NCBI GenBank assembly: GCA_963790775.1
Contig: CAWBPR010000006.1
Coordinates: 62,001 to 126,000 of the forward strand
DNA length: 64,000 bases
Reading direction: 5' to 3'
Source of the DNA: JASJBU01 sp963790775
GTDB taxonomy: Bacteria > Pseudomonadota > Gammaproteobacteria > Chromatiales > Chromatiaceae
Shown here in pieces: positions 8,597-17,774 of the stretch. The notes below the pieces were generated by a model. The model searched no databases. It was not told where the DNA came from and was given only the letters and a program-made list of their open reading frames with translations. A program made the translations under genes and the position numbers. Positions within the stretch are counted from its first letter, which is position 1. Every line of letters begins with the position of its first letter.

Positions 8597-11500
8597 CTAC
8601 ATGATTGTTTTCGTGGCGACGTTGGAGAAGCTGCTTTCGTTGCCATCGATGTCGTAGGTAGTGACGGTAAATACCGAGGTACCGATTGCCATGTCAGTGA
8701 ATGTATGGCTTGTTGTGGTCCCATCATTGAGATCGACAATCAGAGATAAGTCTTCTTCATTTGATCCCATATAAATACGGTAGCCGTCGATCTCGCTTAA
8801 CGATAGCGGAGAACCATCGGTTCGGGTGGTTGGGATTGTCCAACTCAGGGTGGCAGAGCGTGCCGTGACGGGAGCCTCATCCACCATGATGCTGATTGTG
8901 CCGAGAGCGTCCTGCGCTGAACCATCTGATACAGAGAGAATGATATCTTCGTAGAGACCGATATCCATAGTATCCGGAGAACCGGTAATGGTCCCAGAAG
9001 TGGAGTCAAAACTTGCCCAGGCTGGCAGGTTGACTATAGCGAAACTGAGGTGGTCGCCGTCCGGATCGCTGGCTACCGGACGGAAAATATAGCTTTCACC
9101 AACTGTAACGTTACTGGCCGGAATTCCACTGATGATTGGAGACTGATTGGTCTCAGTTACGGTGATGCTGAAGGCGCCCAGAGAGGCTGTGGAACTGCCG
9201 TCGGAGACACTGATGACGATGTTGCTGTAGGTGCCGGCGGCGTCGAAGCTCGGCGCGCCGTAGAGGGTTCCCGTCGTGGTTTCGAAGCTGGCCCAGTCAG
9301 GCCGATTGGTGATGCTGAAGCTCAGGTTGTCGCCATCTGGATCATTGGTCACAGGCGTGAACGCATAGCGGCTGCCTTCCGCTACTCTGGTAGCAGGAGA
9401 TCCACTGATAGTCGGGGCCTGATTGGTCTCGGTGACGGTGATGCTGAAGGTGCTCAGAGAGGCCGTGGCACTACCGTCGGAGACACGGATTGCGATGTTG
9501 CCGTAGGTGCCGGCATCGTTCAAATCCGGGGTGCCGGTGAGGGTTCCTGTAGTGGTGCTGAAGCTGGCCCAGTCAGGCCGATTGGTGATGCTGAAGCTCA
9601 GGTTGTCGCCATCTGGATCATTGGTCACAGGCGTGAACGCATAGCGGCTGCCTTCCGCTACTCTGGTAGCAGGAGATCCACTGATAGTCGGGGCCTGATT
9701 GGTCTCGGTGACGGTGATGCTGAAGGTGCTCAGAGAGGCCGTGGCACTGCCGTCGGAGACACGGATTGCGATGTTGCCGTAGGTGCCGGCATCGTTCAAA
9801 TCCGGGGTGCCGGTGAGGGTTCCTGTAGTGGTGCTGAAGCTGGCCCAGTCAGGCCGATTGGTGATGCTGAAGCTCAGGTTGTCGCCATCTGGATCATTGG
9901 TCACAGGCGTGAACGCATAGCGGCTGCCTTCCGCTACTCTGGTAGCAGGAGATCCACTGATAGTCGGGGCCTGATTGGTCTCGGTGACGGTGATGCTGAA
10001 GGTGCTCAGAGAGGCCGTGGCACTGCCGTCGGAGACACGGATTGCGATGTTGCCGTAGGTGCCGGCATCGTTCAAATCCGGGGTGCCGGTGAGGGTTCCT
10101 GTAGTGGTGCTGAAGCTGGCCCAGTCAGGCCGATTGGTGATGCTGAAGCTCAGGTTGTCGCCATCTGGATCATTGGTCACAGGCGTGAACGCATAGCGGC
10201 TGCCTTCCGCTACTCTGGTAGCAGGAGATCCACTGATAGTCGGGGTCTGATTGGTTTCGGTTACAGTGATGCTGAAAGGATTGAGCGCTGTACTTATTTT
10301 TCCGTCAGACACGCTGATAGTGACATTATTGTAAGTACCGGCATTGTCATATCCTGGTGTGCCTGTAAGGGCTCCGGTATGCGTATTGAATGCTGCCCAA
10401 GTAGGACGGTTCGCAATGCTGAAGCTTAAGGTCTCACCATCCGCATCAGCGGCATTGGGGATAAAGAGGTAGGCTTCACCTTCCGCTAGGCTAAGCGTGG
10501 GCGAACCATTAATTGTCGGAGCCGTATTGACGGGTGTGATGGCATCCGTGCAGAGCTCATTTGAAACTAAGAAAAGATTACTGTCCGTATAACGTGCCTG
10601 AACAGCAAAGCAGTGTGACACCGAGGTATTAAGGCCTGGAATTGTGCTTGCGAGAGCTGTTGTCCGATGCAGAGAGTTGGTATCGACGCCGTCTATCAAA
10701 ATGTCGTAACCGCCTTCGGGGGTGGTATTAGCCTGAGTCCAGGCCAATACAGCAGAGGTTCCGGCTAATCGAGCTGTCGTCAAGGTCGGTGCCCCGGGTT
10801 CCGGAGTTGGGTTTTCGTCCGTGTTGGCTACTGTGATGCTGAATGAGTCGAGCATGGCTGAGGCTGAGCCGTCGCTGACGGTGATGGTGATGTTGCTGTA
10901 GACTCCCGCATCATCAAATCCTGGTGTTCCGGCAAGTGTGCCATTGCTGCGATTGAAGCTCGCCCAGTCCGGCTGATTGACGATGCTGAAGCGCAGGGTG
11001 TCGCCGTCAGGGTCATTGGCAACAGGTGTGAAAGAATAACTGCTACCCTCTGCTACGCTACTGGCTGGAGTTCCACTGATGCTGGGGATTGTGTTTTCTC
11101 TAGGTGTTGTGTCGGTGTCCTCATCATGATATTTTTTTGCGGCTTCATTGATGGCATTGATTTCCTCCTCTGAGCTGTTGACAGTTTCTCTGATGCTGTC
11201 GTCGAGCGAGGTGGCTATTGACAAATCAAGTCCGTACTGGATGAGCGCGTCAATCATCTCTTCGGTGGTTGCTTCTCTTCCCAGTTCTATGAGTACTTTA
11301 TTAAGATCCATGAGTGTTACGCTAGGATCTATCACTTGGATCCCTGCCAGAGCAGCCCTGGCTTGGCGCAGCATCAATCTGTTTATCTTGGTGCTTCTAT
11401 CTTCTGAGTAACGCTTGCTGCTGGATTCAATGATCGAATTGATGGCAGCGGTCAATGCATAATCCGCCGATACTCCGTTGACATGTAGGTCTTGGAGCAT

Positions 11501-12250
11501 GGCCTCAATCAGTACTTGTAAGCCGACTATATGAGAAACGGCTGTTTGGCGTGGATTTGTGCCTGTAACGCCTTTACCGTCAAATTCACCATCAGTGAGG
11601 TCGGCAGCAAGATAGTCCAGGGTTTGATCTTCATCTGTGCCATCGCCGACGACGCTGCTGGTGCGTCGTACCATTTCGGCCAGAGCTTCACTTGAATGGG
11701 TGATTGTCACCACGTTAGTTTCATCAATTGATGTGGTTATTGGGTCGTTCACCAGTTCAGTGTCAAGACCAAAGTTGAGTTTCGTCAGCACAGTATCTTT
11801 GGCCTGCTTAAGATTGGTTTCATTCAGACCTCCAGGCATTTGGCTTGCCGTTTTCACGATGAGAGTCGAATGCGGGTTCAGGTTAGCTTGGGTTGTTGAA
11901 ATATCCGGTACTACTGAAACAAGAGCGAAATCCGGGGTTGTGCCTGTGACTAGATCCAATCCATTGGAAGACTCCACCAGCAGAGGGAAATCTTCATTTT
12001 GAATATCAAGCGTTAATCGGTAATTTGCCTGTTCGTCACTGAGGGTGGTGGCGAGGATAGTACCTTGACTATTTTTAATACTAATTGCAGCGCCGATGAT
12101 GGGGCCGTCACCAACGCTTCCACTGATTGTCATCTTGCTATCTGCACTCGTTGTATCAGGGTTAAACGTTGCATCTTTTGGTTCCTCAACGCAGGCTGAT
12201 ATCAGCAAGCTCAGAAACGGGATGGCGACTATTTTAGGAACTAGCTTCAT
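8597..12250 (-). CDS. Large lipoprotein with tandem Ig-like (He_PIG) repeats
   Basis: This 1217-residue protein begins with a lipoprotein signal (LLISAC, Cys20), so it is probably anchored in the outer membrane. After a carboxypeptidase-regulatory-like segment (about 40-85) and an unclassified helical region to about 380, it carries one He_PIG-type Ig-like repeat, a fibronectin III-like domain (about 480-570), six more He_PIG repeats of about 92 residues and a final FnIII-like domain (about 1125-1217). Each repeat holds NDPDGD..SFSI and VSDGSATASL blocks, typical of Ca-binding surface adhesins. Three and a half repeats are nearly identical. A CTTGAC/GTCAAG dyad lies at 12262-12285 upstream. 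The ligand is unknown; adhesion is an inference. Confidence 0.85.
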   Translation of the reverse strand: MKLVPKIVAIPFLSLLISACVEEPKDATFNPDTTSADSKMTISGSVGDGPIIGAAISIKNSQGTILATTLSDEQANYRLTLDIQNEDFPLLVESSNGLDLVTGTTPDFALVSVVPDISTTQANLNPHSTLIVKTASQMPGGLNETNLKQAKDTVLTKLNFGLDTELVNDPITTSIDETNVVTITHSSEALAEMVRRTSSVVGDGTDEDQTLDYLAADLTDGEFDGKGVTGTNPRQTAVSHIVGLQVLIEAMLQDLHVNGVSADYALTAAINSIIESSSKRYSEDRSTKINRLMLRQARAALAGIQVIDPSVTLMDLNKVLIELGREATTEEMIDALIQYGLDLSIATSLDDSIRETVNSSEEEINAINEAAKKYHDEDTDTTPRENTIPSISGTPASSVAEGSSYSFTPVANDPDGDTLRFSIVNQPDWASFNRSNGTLAGTPGFDDAGVYSNITITVSDGSASAMLDSFSITVANTDENPTPEPGAPTLTTARLAGTSAVLAWTQANTTPEGGYDILIDGVDTNSLHRTTALASTIPGLNTSVSHCFAVQARYTDSNLFLVSNELCTDAITPVNTAPTINGSPTLSLAEGEAYLFIPNAADADGETLSFSIANRPTWAAFNTHTGALTGTPGYDNAGTYNNVTISVSDGKISTALNPFSITVTETNQTPTISGSPATRVAEGSRYAFTPVTNDPDGDNLSFSITNRPDWASFSTTTGTLTGTPDLNDAGTYGNIAIRVSDGSATASLSTFSITVTETNQAPTISGSPATRVAEGSRYAFTPVTNDPDGDNLSFSITNRPDWASFSTTTGTLTGTPDLNDAGTYGNIAIRVSDGSATASLSTFSITVTETNQAPTISGSPATRVAEGSRYAFTPVTNDPDGDNLSFSITNRPDWASFSTTTGTLTGTPDLNDAGTYGNIAIRVSDGSATASLSTFSITVTETNQAPTISGSPATRVAEGSRYAFTPVTNDPDGDNLSFSITNRPDWASFETTTGTLYGAPSFDAAGTYSNIVISVSDGSSTASLGAFSITVTETNQSPIISGIPASNVTVGESYIFRPVASDPDGDHLSFAIVNLPAWASFDSTSGTITGSPDTMDIGLYEDIILSVSDGSAQDALGTISIMVDEAPVTARSATLSWTIPTTRTDGSPLSLSEIDGYRIYMGSNEEDLSLIVDLNDGTTTSHTFTDMAIGTSVFTVTTYDIDGNESSFSNVATKTIM
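9284..10245. repeat. Tandem 276-bp repeat, about 3.5 near-identical copies
   Basis: The sequence GAAGCTGGCCCAGTCAGG recurs exactly 276 bp apart (9284, 9560, 9836, 10112), and the whole intervening sequence repeats with hardly any change; I noticed one substitution (ACTACCG for ACTGCCG near 9470). The period is 92 codons, one Ig-like domain, so gain or loss of a unit keeps the frame. Flanking domains of the same family are clearly diverged, so this block expanded or was homogenised recently. Assembly collapse or expansion here is possible. Confidence 0.9.
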
Positions 12251-12285
12251 TTTGATGATCTCTTGACTTTATTTCTATTGTCAAG

Positions 12286-12736
12286 TTATGCGGCTGGTGA
12301 TGAATTCCCTCCATGTTTGGGGTCACAGTTTGACGAGGCGTATCTCAGGCTAATCCTGGCGTTCTTCAGGAGTATGAACTCCTTCACTTAGTATGGGGGC
12401 TGACGTCACACTCGCGGTTTTTGGGGCAGACAGTAGGGGATAATGCAAACTCCGTATATGGTATTGAAGAGGCCCTTCAAAAAATGTGGTGAGTTGTTAG
12501 CAAGCTCAGCCGGGTATCTTGCGCTGTTGGGCGCGGGGATATCGGGGGCGACATACATATCATGTTCACTAAGCACCTGTTGTGCAAGGATAAACACATG
12601 CCGTGATTGCTGCAGAAAGTAAAAGAACATCCTGCCGATCAGGTTTCCATTACCCTGTATCCGTCATCTTGCAGCTGAGCGGAGTCGCTAACCGCTAAAA
12701 TTATTGGGGTCTAGGCCAGTTCAGACCAAAGTATGC
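12286..12736. other. Intergenic region with no convincing gene
   Basis: This stretch separates the lipoprotein gene from ilvI, which are divergent. A 74-codon frame on the minus strand (12406-12630) has no homologue I recognise, and its only AGG sits directly against the start codon, so I do not call it. A small hairpin (AGCG-GAGT-CGCT) lies near 12680. Otherwise I see nothing. Confidence 0.4.
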
Positions 12737-12765
12737 TTGACCTATCATGGTTCTATTAGTATTTT
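12737..12765 (+). promoter_or_regulatory. Putative sigma-70 promoter for ilvIH
   Basis: TTGACC (12737-12742) and TATTTT (12760-12765) are separated by 17 bp, about 60 bp before the ilvI start. Both hexamers match the consensus reasonably (5/6 and 4/6). No experimental support. Confidence 0.5.
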
Positions 12766-12825
12766 GCAATGTTCCGTAGAAATTTTGTCAGCCGGTAAAA
12801 TCGGCCTGGTGGGGAGGTTCCCAAA

Positions 12826-14544
12826 GTGGAATTGAGTGGTGGCGAGATCGTCGTTCAATGCTTGAAAGACGAAGGCGTGGAGCATGTGTTCGGTTACCCG
12901 GGTGGTGCCGTTCTGCACATTTATGACGCTATTTTCAAGCAGAATGATGTAAAGCATATTTTGGTGCGTCATGAGCAGGGCGCTGCCCATGCAGCGGATG
13001 GTTATGCTCGTTCCACAGGTAAACCAGGAGTGGCGTTGGTTACCTCGGGCCCAGGCGCAACGAATGCCGTAACGGGGATTGCCACTGCCTATATGGATTC
13101 CATTCCTATGGTGGTGTTGACTGGCCAGGTGCCGACTCCGGTAATTGGCAGTGACGCTTTTCAGGAGGCGGATACCATTGGTATCACACGCCCTTGCGTA
13201 AAGCACAATTTTCTGGTCAAGCGGGTCGAAGATCTCGCTGAAACCATTAAAAAGGCCTTCTATATTGCGACAACCGGTCGTCCGGGGCCCGTGGTGATCG
13301 ATATCCCAAAAGATATTACCGACCCCGGCAATAAAATCACTTATGACTACCCCAAGAAGATAAAGATGCGCTCCTATAATCCGGTGGTCAAAGGGCATCT
13401 GGGGCAGATCAAGAAGGCGGTCGGCATCATGCTGCAGGCGGAGCGTCCGGTATTTTACACCGGCGGCGGGGTGGTGCTCGACAATGCGGCCAAGCCATTG
13501 ACGGACCTTGTGGAAGCGCTGAATTTTCCCATTACCCAGACCTTGATGGGGCTCGGCGCCTACCCGGGTAGCGGAAAGCACTTCATCGGCATGTTAGGCA
13601 TGCATGGCACTTACGAGGCCAATATGGCGATGCATGAAACGGATGTGCTGATCGCGGTCGGCGCACGTTTCGATGACCGTGTTACCGGCCATGTGAAGCA
13701 ATTCTGTCCCAATGCGACCATCATCCATATCGATATAGATCCGTCATCCATTTCCAAGAATGTGAGGGTGGATGTGCCGATTGTCGGGCCGGTAAAGCAG
13801 GTTCTGAGAGATATGCTCAAGGTGGTCAGCGAGCAGAAAAAAGGGCCCAATGAGGCGGCGCTGAAAAAGTGGTGGGGGCAGATCGATAAATGGCGTTCCA
13901 TGGATTGTCTGAAATACGACATGGACAGCAAACTGATCAAACCTCAATATGCGGTGGAGATGCTGCACAAGGTGACCAAGGGTGATGCCTTTGTGACCTG
14001 CGATGTAGGGCAGCACCAGATGTTCGCAGCTCAGTTCTACCAGTTCGACAAACCGCGTCGTTGGATCAACTCCGGTGGTCTGGGCACCATGGGGTTTGGT
14101 CTGCCGGCGGCGATAGGCGTACAGATGGCGCACCCCGATGCAACGGTGGCCTGCGTCACGGGTGAGTCGAGCATCCAGATGTGTATTCAGGAACTCGCAA
14201 CCTGCCTGCAGTATGAGCTTCCGATCAAGATCATTCTGTTAAATAATGGTTATATGGGCATGGTGCGGCAATGGCAGGAGTTTTTCTACGAGAGCCGCTA
14301 CTCCCAGTCGGGAATGAGCGTTACCCCTGATTTTGTGAAGCTGGCAGAGGCTTATGGACATGTGGGGATGCGCATTGAGAAACCGGAAGAGCTTGAAGGC
14401 GCGATGCAGGAAGCCTTCTCGATGAAGGATCGGTTGGTCTTTATGGATGTGGTGGTTGATCCGGCGGAGAACGTCTACCCGATGATTGCGGCGGGAAAAG
14501 GTCACCACGAGATGTACTTGTCACCGAAGAGCGAGTTGGTCTGA
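12826..14544 (+). CDS. ilvI: Acetolactate synthase, large catalytic subunit
   Basis: The enzyme joins two pyruvates (or pyruvate and 2-oxobutyrate) in the first common step to valine, leucine and isoleucine, using thiamine diphosphate, FAD and Mg. The 572-residue chain has the catalytic Glu50 in RHEQGAAHAADGYAR, the central FAD domain, and the C-terminal diphosphate motif as VTGESSIQM...LNNGYMGM, where most relatives have G(D/E)GS; the Ser in the third position is slightly unusual. The start is GTG 12826, with GGGGAGG 8 bases upstream. The stop overlaps the ATG of ilvH, so the two subunits are translationally coupled. Confidence 0.95.
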   Translation: MELSGGEIVVQCLKDEGVEHVFGYPGGAVLHIYDAIFKQNDVKHILVRHEQGAAHAADGYARSTGKPGVALVTSGPGATNAVTGIATAYMDSIPMVVLTGQVPTPVIGSDAFQEADTIGITRPCVKHNFLVKRVEDLAETIKKAFYIATTGRPGPVVIDIPKDITDPGNKITYDYPKKIKMRSYNPVVKGHLGQIKKAVGIMLQAERPVFYTGGGVVLDNAAKPLTDLVEALNFPITQTLMGLGAYPGSGKHFIGMLGMHGTYEANMAMHETDVLIAVGARFDDRVTGHVKQFCPNATIIHIDIDPSSISKNVRVDVPIVGPVKQVLRDMLKVVSEQKKGPNEAALKKWWGQIDKWRSMDCLKYDMDSKLIKPQYAVEMLHKVTKGDAFVTCDVGQHQMFAAQFYQFDKPRRWINSGGLGTMGFGLPAAIGVQMAHPDATVACVTGESSIQMCIQELATCLQYELPIKIILLNNGYMGMVRQWQEFFYESRYSQSGMSVTPDFVKLAEAYGHVGMRIEKPEELEGAMQEAFSMKDRLVFMDVVVDPAENVYPMIAAGKGHHEMYLSPKSELV

Positions 14545-15035
14545 TGCGGCATATTATTTCGATATTGATGGAAAATGAATCCGGTGCGCTCTCCCGGGTC
14601 TCCGGTCTGTTCACTGCGCGTGGTTACAACATCGAGTCATTGACCGTGGCGCCGACGCAGGATCCCAGCCTTTCCCGGATGACCCTGGTGACCCGGGGCA
14701 GTGACGAGATCGTCGAGCAGATCACCAAACAGTTGAACAAACTGATCGATGTGGTCAAGCTGGTGGATCTCTCGGAAGGTTCGCACCTGGAACGTGAGAT
14801 GATGATGATCAAGGTGCGCGCTGAACGCACCCAGCGAGAAGAGATCAAACGTCTGGTGGATATCTTTCGCGGTAAGATCATTGATGTCACCGACACCAGC
14901 TACATCATTGAGCTGACAGGCGCCGGCTGTAAACTTGATGCCTTCATCGAGGCGGTGGATGACGAATCGATCGTTGAAGTGGTGCGCACCGGTCCTTCTG
15001 GTATCGGCCGTGGACCCAAAGGGCTTGGAATCTGA
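14544..15035 (+). CDS. ilvH: Acetolactate synthase, regulatory small subunit
   Basis: This 163-residue subunit activates the catalytic chain and confers valine feedback inhibition. Residues 1-75 form an ACT domain (SILMENESGALSRVSGLF, then RGYNIESLTVAPT), where valine binds in relatives, and the C-terminal domain includes DVTDTSYIIELTG. It begins inside the ilvI stop codon (ATGA overlap). A hairpin terminator about 100 bp downstream separates it from ilvC. Confidence 0.95.
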   Translation: MRHIISILMENESGALSRVSGLFTARGYNIESLTVAPTQDPSLSRMTLVTRGSDEIVEQITKQLNKLIDVVKLVDLSEGSHLEREMMMIKVRAERTQREEIKRLVDIFRGKIIDVTDTSYIIELTGAGCKLDAFIEAVDDESIVEVVRTGPSGIGRGPKGLGI

Positions 15036-15136
15036 AGGGCGGACATTTTGAGTATTGATGCATGCATTCGGCGATACAGCTAACCTGTTGTGTTTTTGGG
15101 GGTTTCTAAGAATATCGTCATGGGTTGTTTGGAAAC

Positions 15137-15176
15137 GGCGATCAAAACAAACGTTTTTGATTCGTCTTGTTTTTTT
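15137..15176 (+). terminator. Intrinsic terminator or attenuator between ilvH and ilvC
   Basis: GGCGATCAAAA (15137-15147) pairs with TTTTGATTCGTC (15155-15166) with one bulged T and a 7-base loop, followed by TTGTTTTTTT. The stem is AT-rich near the loop, so it may terminate only partly. It lies about 125 bp before the ilvC start, placing ilvC either under its own promoter or under read-through control. Confidence 0.6.
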
Positions 15177-15198
15177 GGACGATCAATGTGGTCGAAAG

Positions 15199-15222
15199 CA
15201 GCAACGCATTGATCTGTTGCTG
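15199..15222 (+). other. Stem-loop in ilvC upstream region
   Basis: CAGCAAC and GTTGCTG form a 7-bp stem with a 9-base loop, downstream of the ilvH terminator and about 80 bp before ilvC. There is no U-run, so it is not a terminator. It could be a leader RNA element or chance. Confidence 0.25.
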
Positions 15223-15300
15223 GAGAGCTACTTAACCTTATTAGAAGTTCCCTGAATTCAAAAATCGTAAGAAATTAGTATTTATTCCGAAGGAAACACA

Positions 15301-16317
15301 ATGGCCATCAACGTTTACTACGACAAAGACTGTGATATCTCTATCATCAAGGGTAAAACAGTCTCCATCATCGGTTATGGATCTCAAGGCCATGCCCATG
15401 CCAATAATCTGCTGGATTCCGGCGTCAATGTCATTGTCGGTTTGCGTGAGGATTCCCCCTCCGCGATCAAGGCGCAAAATGCGGGCCTTATCGTTAAATC
15501 TATTGAGCAGGCGGTGCAGGCATCGGATGTGGTCATGATCCTGGCTCCTGACGAGTTTCAGTCAACTCTTTACCGCGTGCAGATTGAGCCGCATATCAAA
15601 AATGGTGCTGCCTTGGCATTCGCCCACGGATTTGCCATTCATTACAACCAGATCGTGCCGCGTGAGGATCTGGATGTGATCATGATTGCGCCCAAGGCGC
15701 CTGGCCACACCGTGCGTAGCGAGTTCGAGAAGGGTGGAGGTATCCCTGATCTGGTGGCTGTCTATCAAGATGCCACTGGTATGGCGAAGGACACGGCTCT
15801 CTCCTATGCATCCGCCATTGGCGGTGGCCGGACCGGCATCATCGAAACCACATTCAAGGACGAAACAGAAACAGATCTGTTTGGTGAACAGGCCGTGCTT
15901 TGTGGCGGCGCTGTTGAACTGGTTAAGGCCGGATTTGAAACCCTTACCGAAGCAGGCTATGCGCCAGAAATGGCCTATTTCGAATGTCTGCACGAGCTAA
16001 AGCTGATTGTAGACTTGATGTATGAGGGCGGGATTGCCAATATGAATTACTCTATCTCTAACAATGCAGAGTATGGTGAGTATGTTACAGGCCCCCGCGT
16101 GATCAATGAGCAGAGTCGTGCTGCAATGAAAGCGGCTCTGAATAATATTCAGACTGGTGAATATGCCAAGCAGTTCGTGATGGAAGGCCAGCTTAATTAT
16201 CCTTCCATGACTGCCTGTCGTCGCTTAAATGCCGAGCATCCCATTGAGCAGGTAGGTGAGCAATTGAGGGGCATGATGCCATGGATCAAGAAGATTGTTG
16301 ATAAAGAAAAGAACTGA
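15301..16317 (+). CDS. ilvC: Ketol-acid reductoisomerase, class I
   Basis: IlvC carries out Mg-dependent alkyl migration and NADPH reduction of acetolactate, the second step of branched-chain amino acid synthesis. The 338-residue length is that of the short class I enzyme. The Rossmann motif GYGSQGHAHA lies at 25-34, the conserved APKAPGHTVRSEFEKGGG near 143-160, and metal ligands in DETETDLFGEQAVLCGG. AAGGA lies 7 bases before the ATG. It follows ilvIH and is closed by a strong terminator before argG. Confidence 0.97.
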   Translation: MAINVYYDKDCDISIIKGKTVSIIGYGSQGHAHANNLLDSGVNVIVGLREDSPSAIKAQNAGLIVKSIEQAVQASDVVMILAPDEFQSTLYRVQIEPHIKNGAALAFAHGFAIHYNQIVPREDLDVIMIAPKAPGHTVRSEFEKGGGIPDLVAVYQDATGMAKDTALSYASAIGGGRTGIIETTFKDETETDLFGEQAVLCGGAVELVKAGFETLTEAGYAPEMAYFECLHELKLIVDLMYEGGIANMNYSISNNAEYGEYVTGPRVINEQSRAAMKAALNNIQTGEYAKQFVMEGQLNYPSMTACRRLNAEHPIEQVGEQLRGMMPWIKKIVDKEKN

Positions 16318-16343
16318 TTGTAATTACCGGTTCGAATTACATG

Positions 16344-16379
16344 ACAACCGCCAACCCTAGGGTTGGCGGTTGTTTTTTC
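16344..16379 (+). terminator. Strong intrinsic terminator after ilvC
   Basis: A perfect 30-bp palindrome (16344-16373; ACAACCGCCAACCC and its complement around a central TA) runs directly into a T-rich tract (TTGTTTTTT). Because the palindrome is perfect, it could also terminate in reverse. It ends only 11 bp before the argG start, so argG should have little upstream leader or be read through. Confidence 0.85.
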
Positions 16380-16390
16380 GGAGAAGAAAT

Positions 16391-17614
16391 ATGTCCAAAG
16401 ATGGCGTTAAGAAGGTTGTACTGGCTTATTCTGGGGGATTGGATACCTCCATTATCGTGAAATGGCTGCAGGACGAATATCAGTGTGAGGTGGTCACCTT
16501 TACCGCAGATATTGGCCAGGGAGAAGAGGTCGATCCGGTTAGAGGGAAGGCGGAAGCGGCGGGCATTAAGGAGATCTACATAGAAGATCTCACAGAGGAA
16601 TTCGTACGCGACTACGTTTATCCGATGTTTCGTGCGAATGCGATCTACGAAGGAGAGTACCTGCTGGGCACCTCCATAGCGCGCCCTTTGATAGCAAAGC
16701 GGCTGATTGAGATCGCCAATGAGACGGGTGCTGATGCCATCTCTCATGGCGCAACCGGAAAGGGTAATGATCAGGTGCGTTTTGAGTTGAGTGCCTATGC
16801 TTTACGTCCTGATATTAAAATCATTGCCCCATGGCGCGAGTGGGACCTCACTTCTCGTGAAAAATTACTGGCGTATGCTGAAGCCCACGGTATCTCTGTG
16901 GAGATGAAGCGGGAGGGTAAGAAATCCCCGTACTCGATGGATGCAAATCTCCTGCATATCTCGTATGAAGGTTATGACCTTGAAGACCCCTGGACGGAGC
17001 CGGGTAATGAAATGTGGCGCTGGACTGTCTCTCCCGAGGAGGCTCCAGATACTACAACCTATATTGAACTGACTTTTGAAAAAGGTGATGTGGTCGCTAT
17101 CGATGGTGAACCCATGTCGCCGGCGAGCGTCCTGACAACACTGAATAAACTTGGCGGTGAGAATGGTATTGGCCGAGCCGATATTGTCGAAAATCGTTAT
17201 GTGGGTATGAAATCCAGAGGTTGTTATGAAACCCCTGGTGGCACCATCTTGTTAAAGGCTCATCGTGCCATGGAGTCTTTGACGCTTGATCGTGAGGCGG
17301 CGCATTTGAAGGATGAGTTAATGCCTCGCTATGCAAAGTTAATTTATAACGGATACTGGTTTGCGCCTGAGCGAGAAATGCTCCAGGCTGCCATTGATCA
17401 GACTCAGAAGGTGGTAAATGGCGTGGTGCGACTCAAGCTTTACAAGGGGAGTGTGAATGTGGTGGGGCGTAAATCAGAAAGCAACAGCCTGTTCGATGAA
17501 TCAATCGCTACTTTTGAAGATGACGCCGGCGCGTATAAGCAACAGGATGCAGAAGGTTTTATCAAGCTAAATGCATTGCGACTTCGTGTCGCTTCTACCA
17601 AATACAACAAATAG
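16391..17614 (+). CDS. argG: Argininosuccinate synthase
   Basis: ArgG condenses citrulline and aspartate using ATP in arginine synthesis. The N-terminal PP-loop AYSGGLDTS (12-20) binds ATP, and SHGATGKGNDQVRFEL is the citrulline/aspartate block. From ATG 16391 (MSKDGVKK) the protein is 407 residues, as expected; an upstream start at 16370 would lie inside the ilvC terminator tract. GGAGAAG precedes the chosen start. It is monocistronic here, with a hairpin after the stop. Confidence 0.96.
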   Translation: MSKDGVKKVVLAYSGGLDTSIIVKWLQDEYQCEVVTFTADIGQGEEVDPVRGKAEAAGIKEIYIEDLTEEFVRDYVYPMFRANAIYEGEYLLGTSIARPLIAKRLIEIANETGADAISHGATGKGNDQVRFELSAYALRPDIKIIAPWREWDLTSREKLLAYAEAHGISVEMKREGKKSPYSMDANLLHISYEGYDLEDPWTEPGNEMWRWTVSPEEAPDTTTYIELTFEKGDVVAIDGEPMSPASVLTTLNKLGGENGIGRADIVENRYVGMKSRGCYETPGGTILLKAHRAMESLTLDREAAHLKDELMPRYAKLIYNGYWFAPEREMLQAAIDQTQKVVNGVVRLKLYKGSVNVVGRKSESNSLFDESIATFEDDAGAYKQQDAEGFIKLNALRLRVASTKYNK

Positions 17615-17630
17615 TCAACTCAAATCAAAA

Positions 17631-17670
17631 GGGGCTGCACTAGAGTATTAGGATTTTCTAGTGCAGTCCC
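17631..17670. terminator. Hairpin between convergent argG and DUF4426 gene
   Basis: GGGGCTGCACTAGA and TCTAGTGCAGTCCC form a 14-bp stem (one G-T pair) with a 12-base loop. On the minus strand it is followed by CTTTTGATTT, a modest U-run, so it best terminates the DUF4426 transcript; for argG it gives a strong stem without a U-tract. A shared bidirectional terminator is likely. Confidence 0.65.
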
Positions 17671-17774
17671 TGCTTAGAAGTAAATGACAGGTTTTTCCAG
17701 TAAGCAAAAGCGGCCTGGAGAGTGTATGCCGTCTATTTGACTTCAATAAAACTCGATCAGATGGTCCCTGTAAG

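Noticed and set aside
9284..10245. CRISPR array
   Set aside because: The 276-bp repeat units are coding, contiguous and lack spacers or cas genes.
9050..10429. A 459-codon open frame on the + strand across the lipoprotein repeats
   Set aside because: It is the antisense of the repeated Ig-like coding region. Its length comes from the repeat carrying no stops in that frame, and its protein is itself a 92-residue repeat with no recognisable fold.
12406..12630. A 74-codon minus-strand frame upstream of ilvI
   Set aside because: No homology I recognise, no proper ribosome binding site, and no supporting neighbour.
12747..12779. Leader peptide MVLLVFCNVP, rich in Val and Leu, before ilvI
   Set aside because: It fits the idea of attenuation, but it has no ribosome binding site, overlaps the best promoter (so it would lie at or before the transcript start), and no terminator hairpin follows.
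15055..15255. A 66-codon frame between ilvH and ilvC
   Set aside because: It spans the ilvH terminator hairpin and U-run and has no recognisable similarity, so it is not likely to be a gene.
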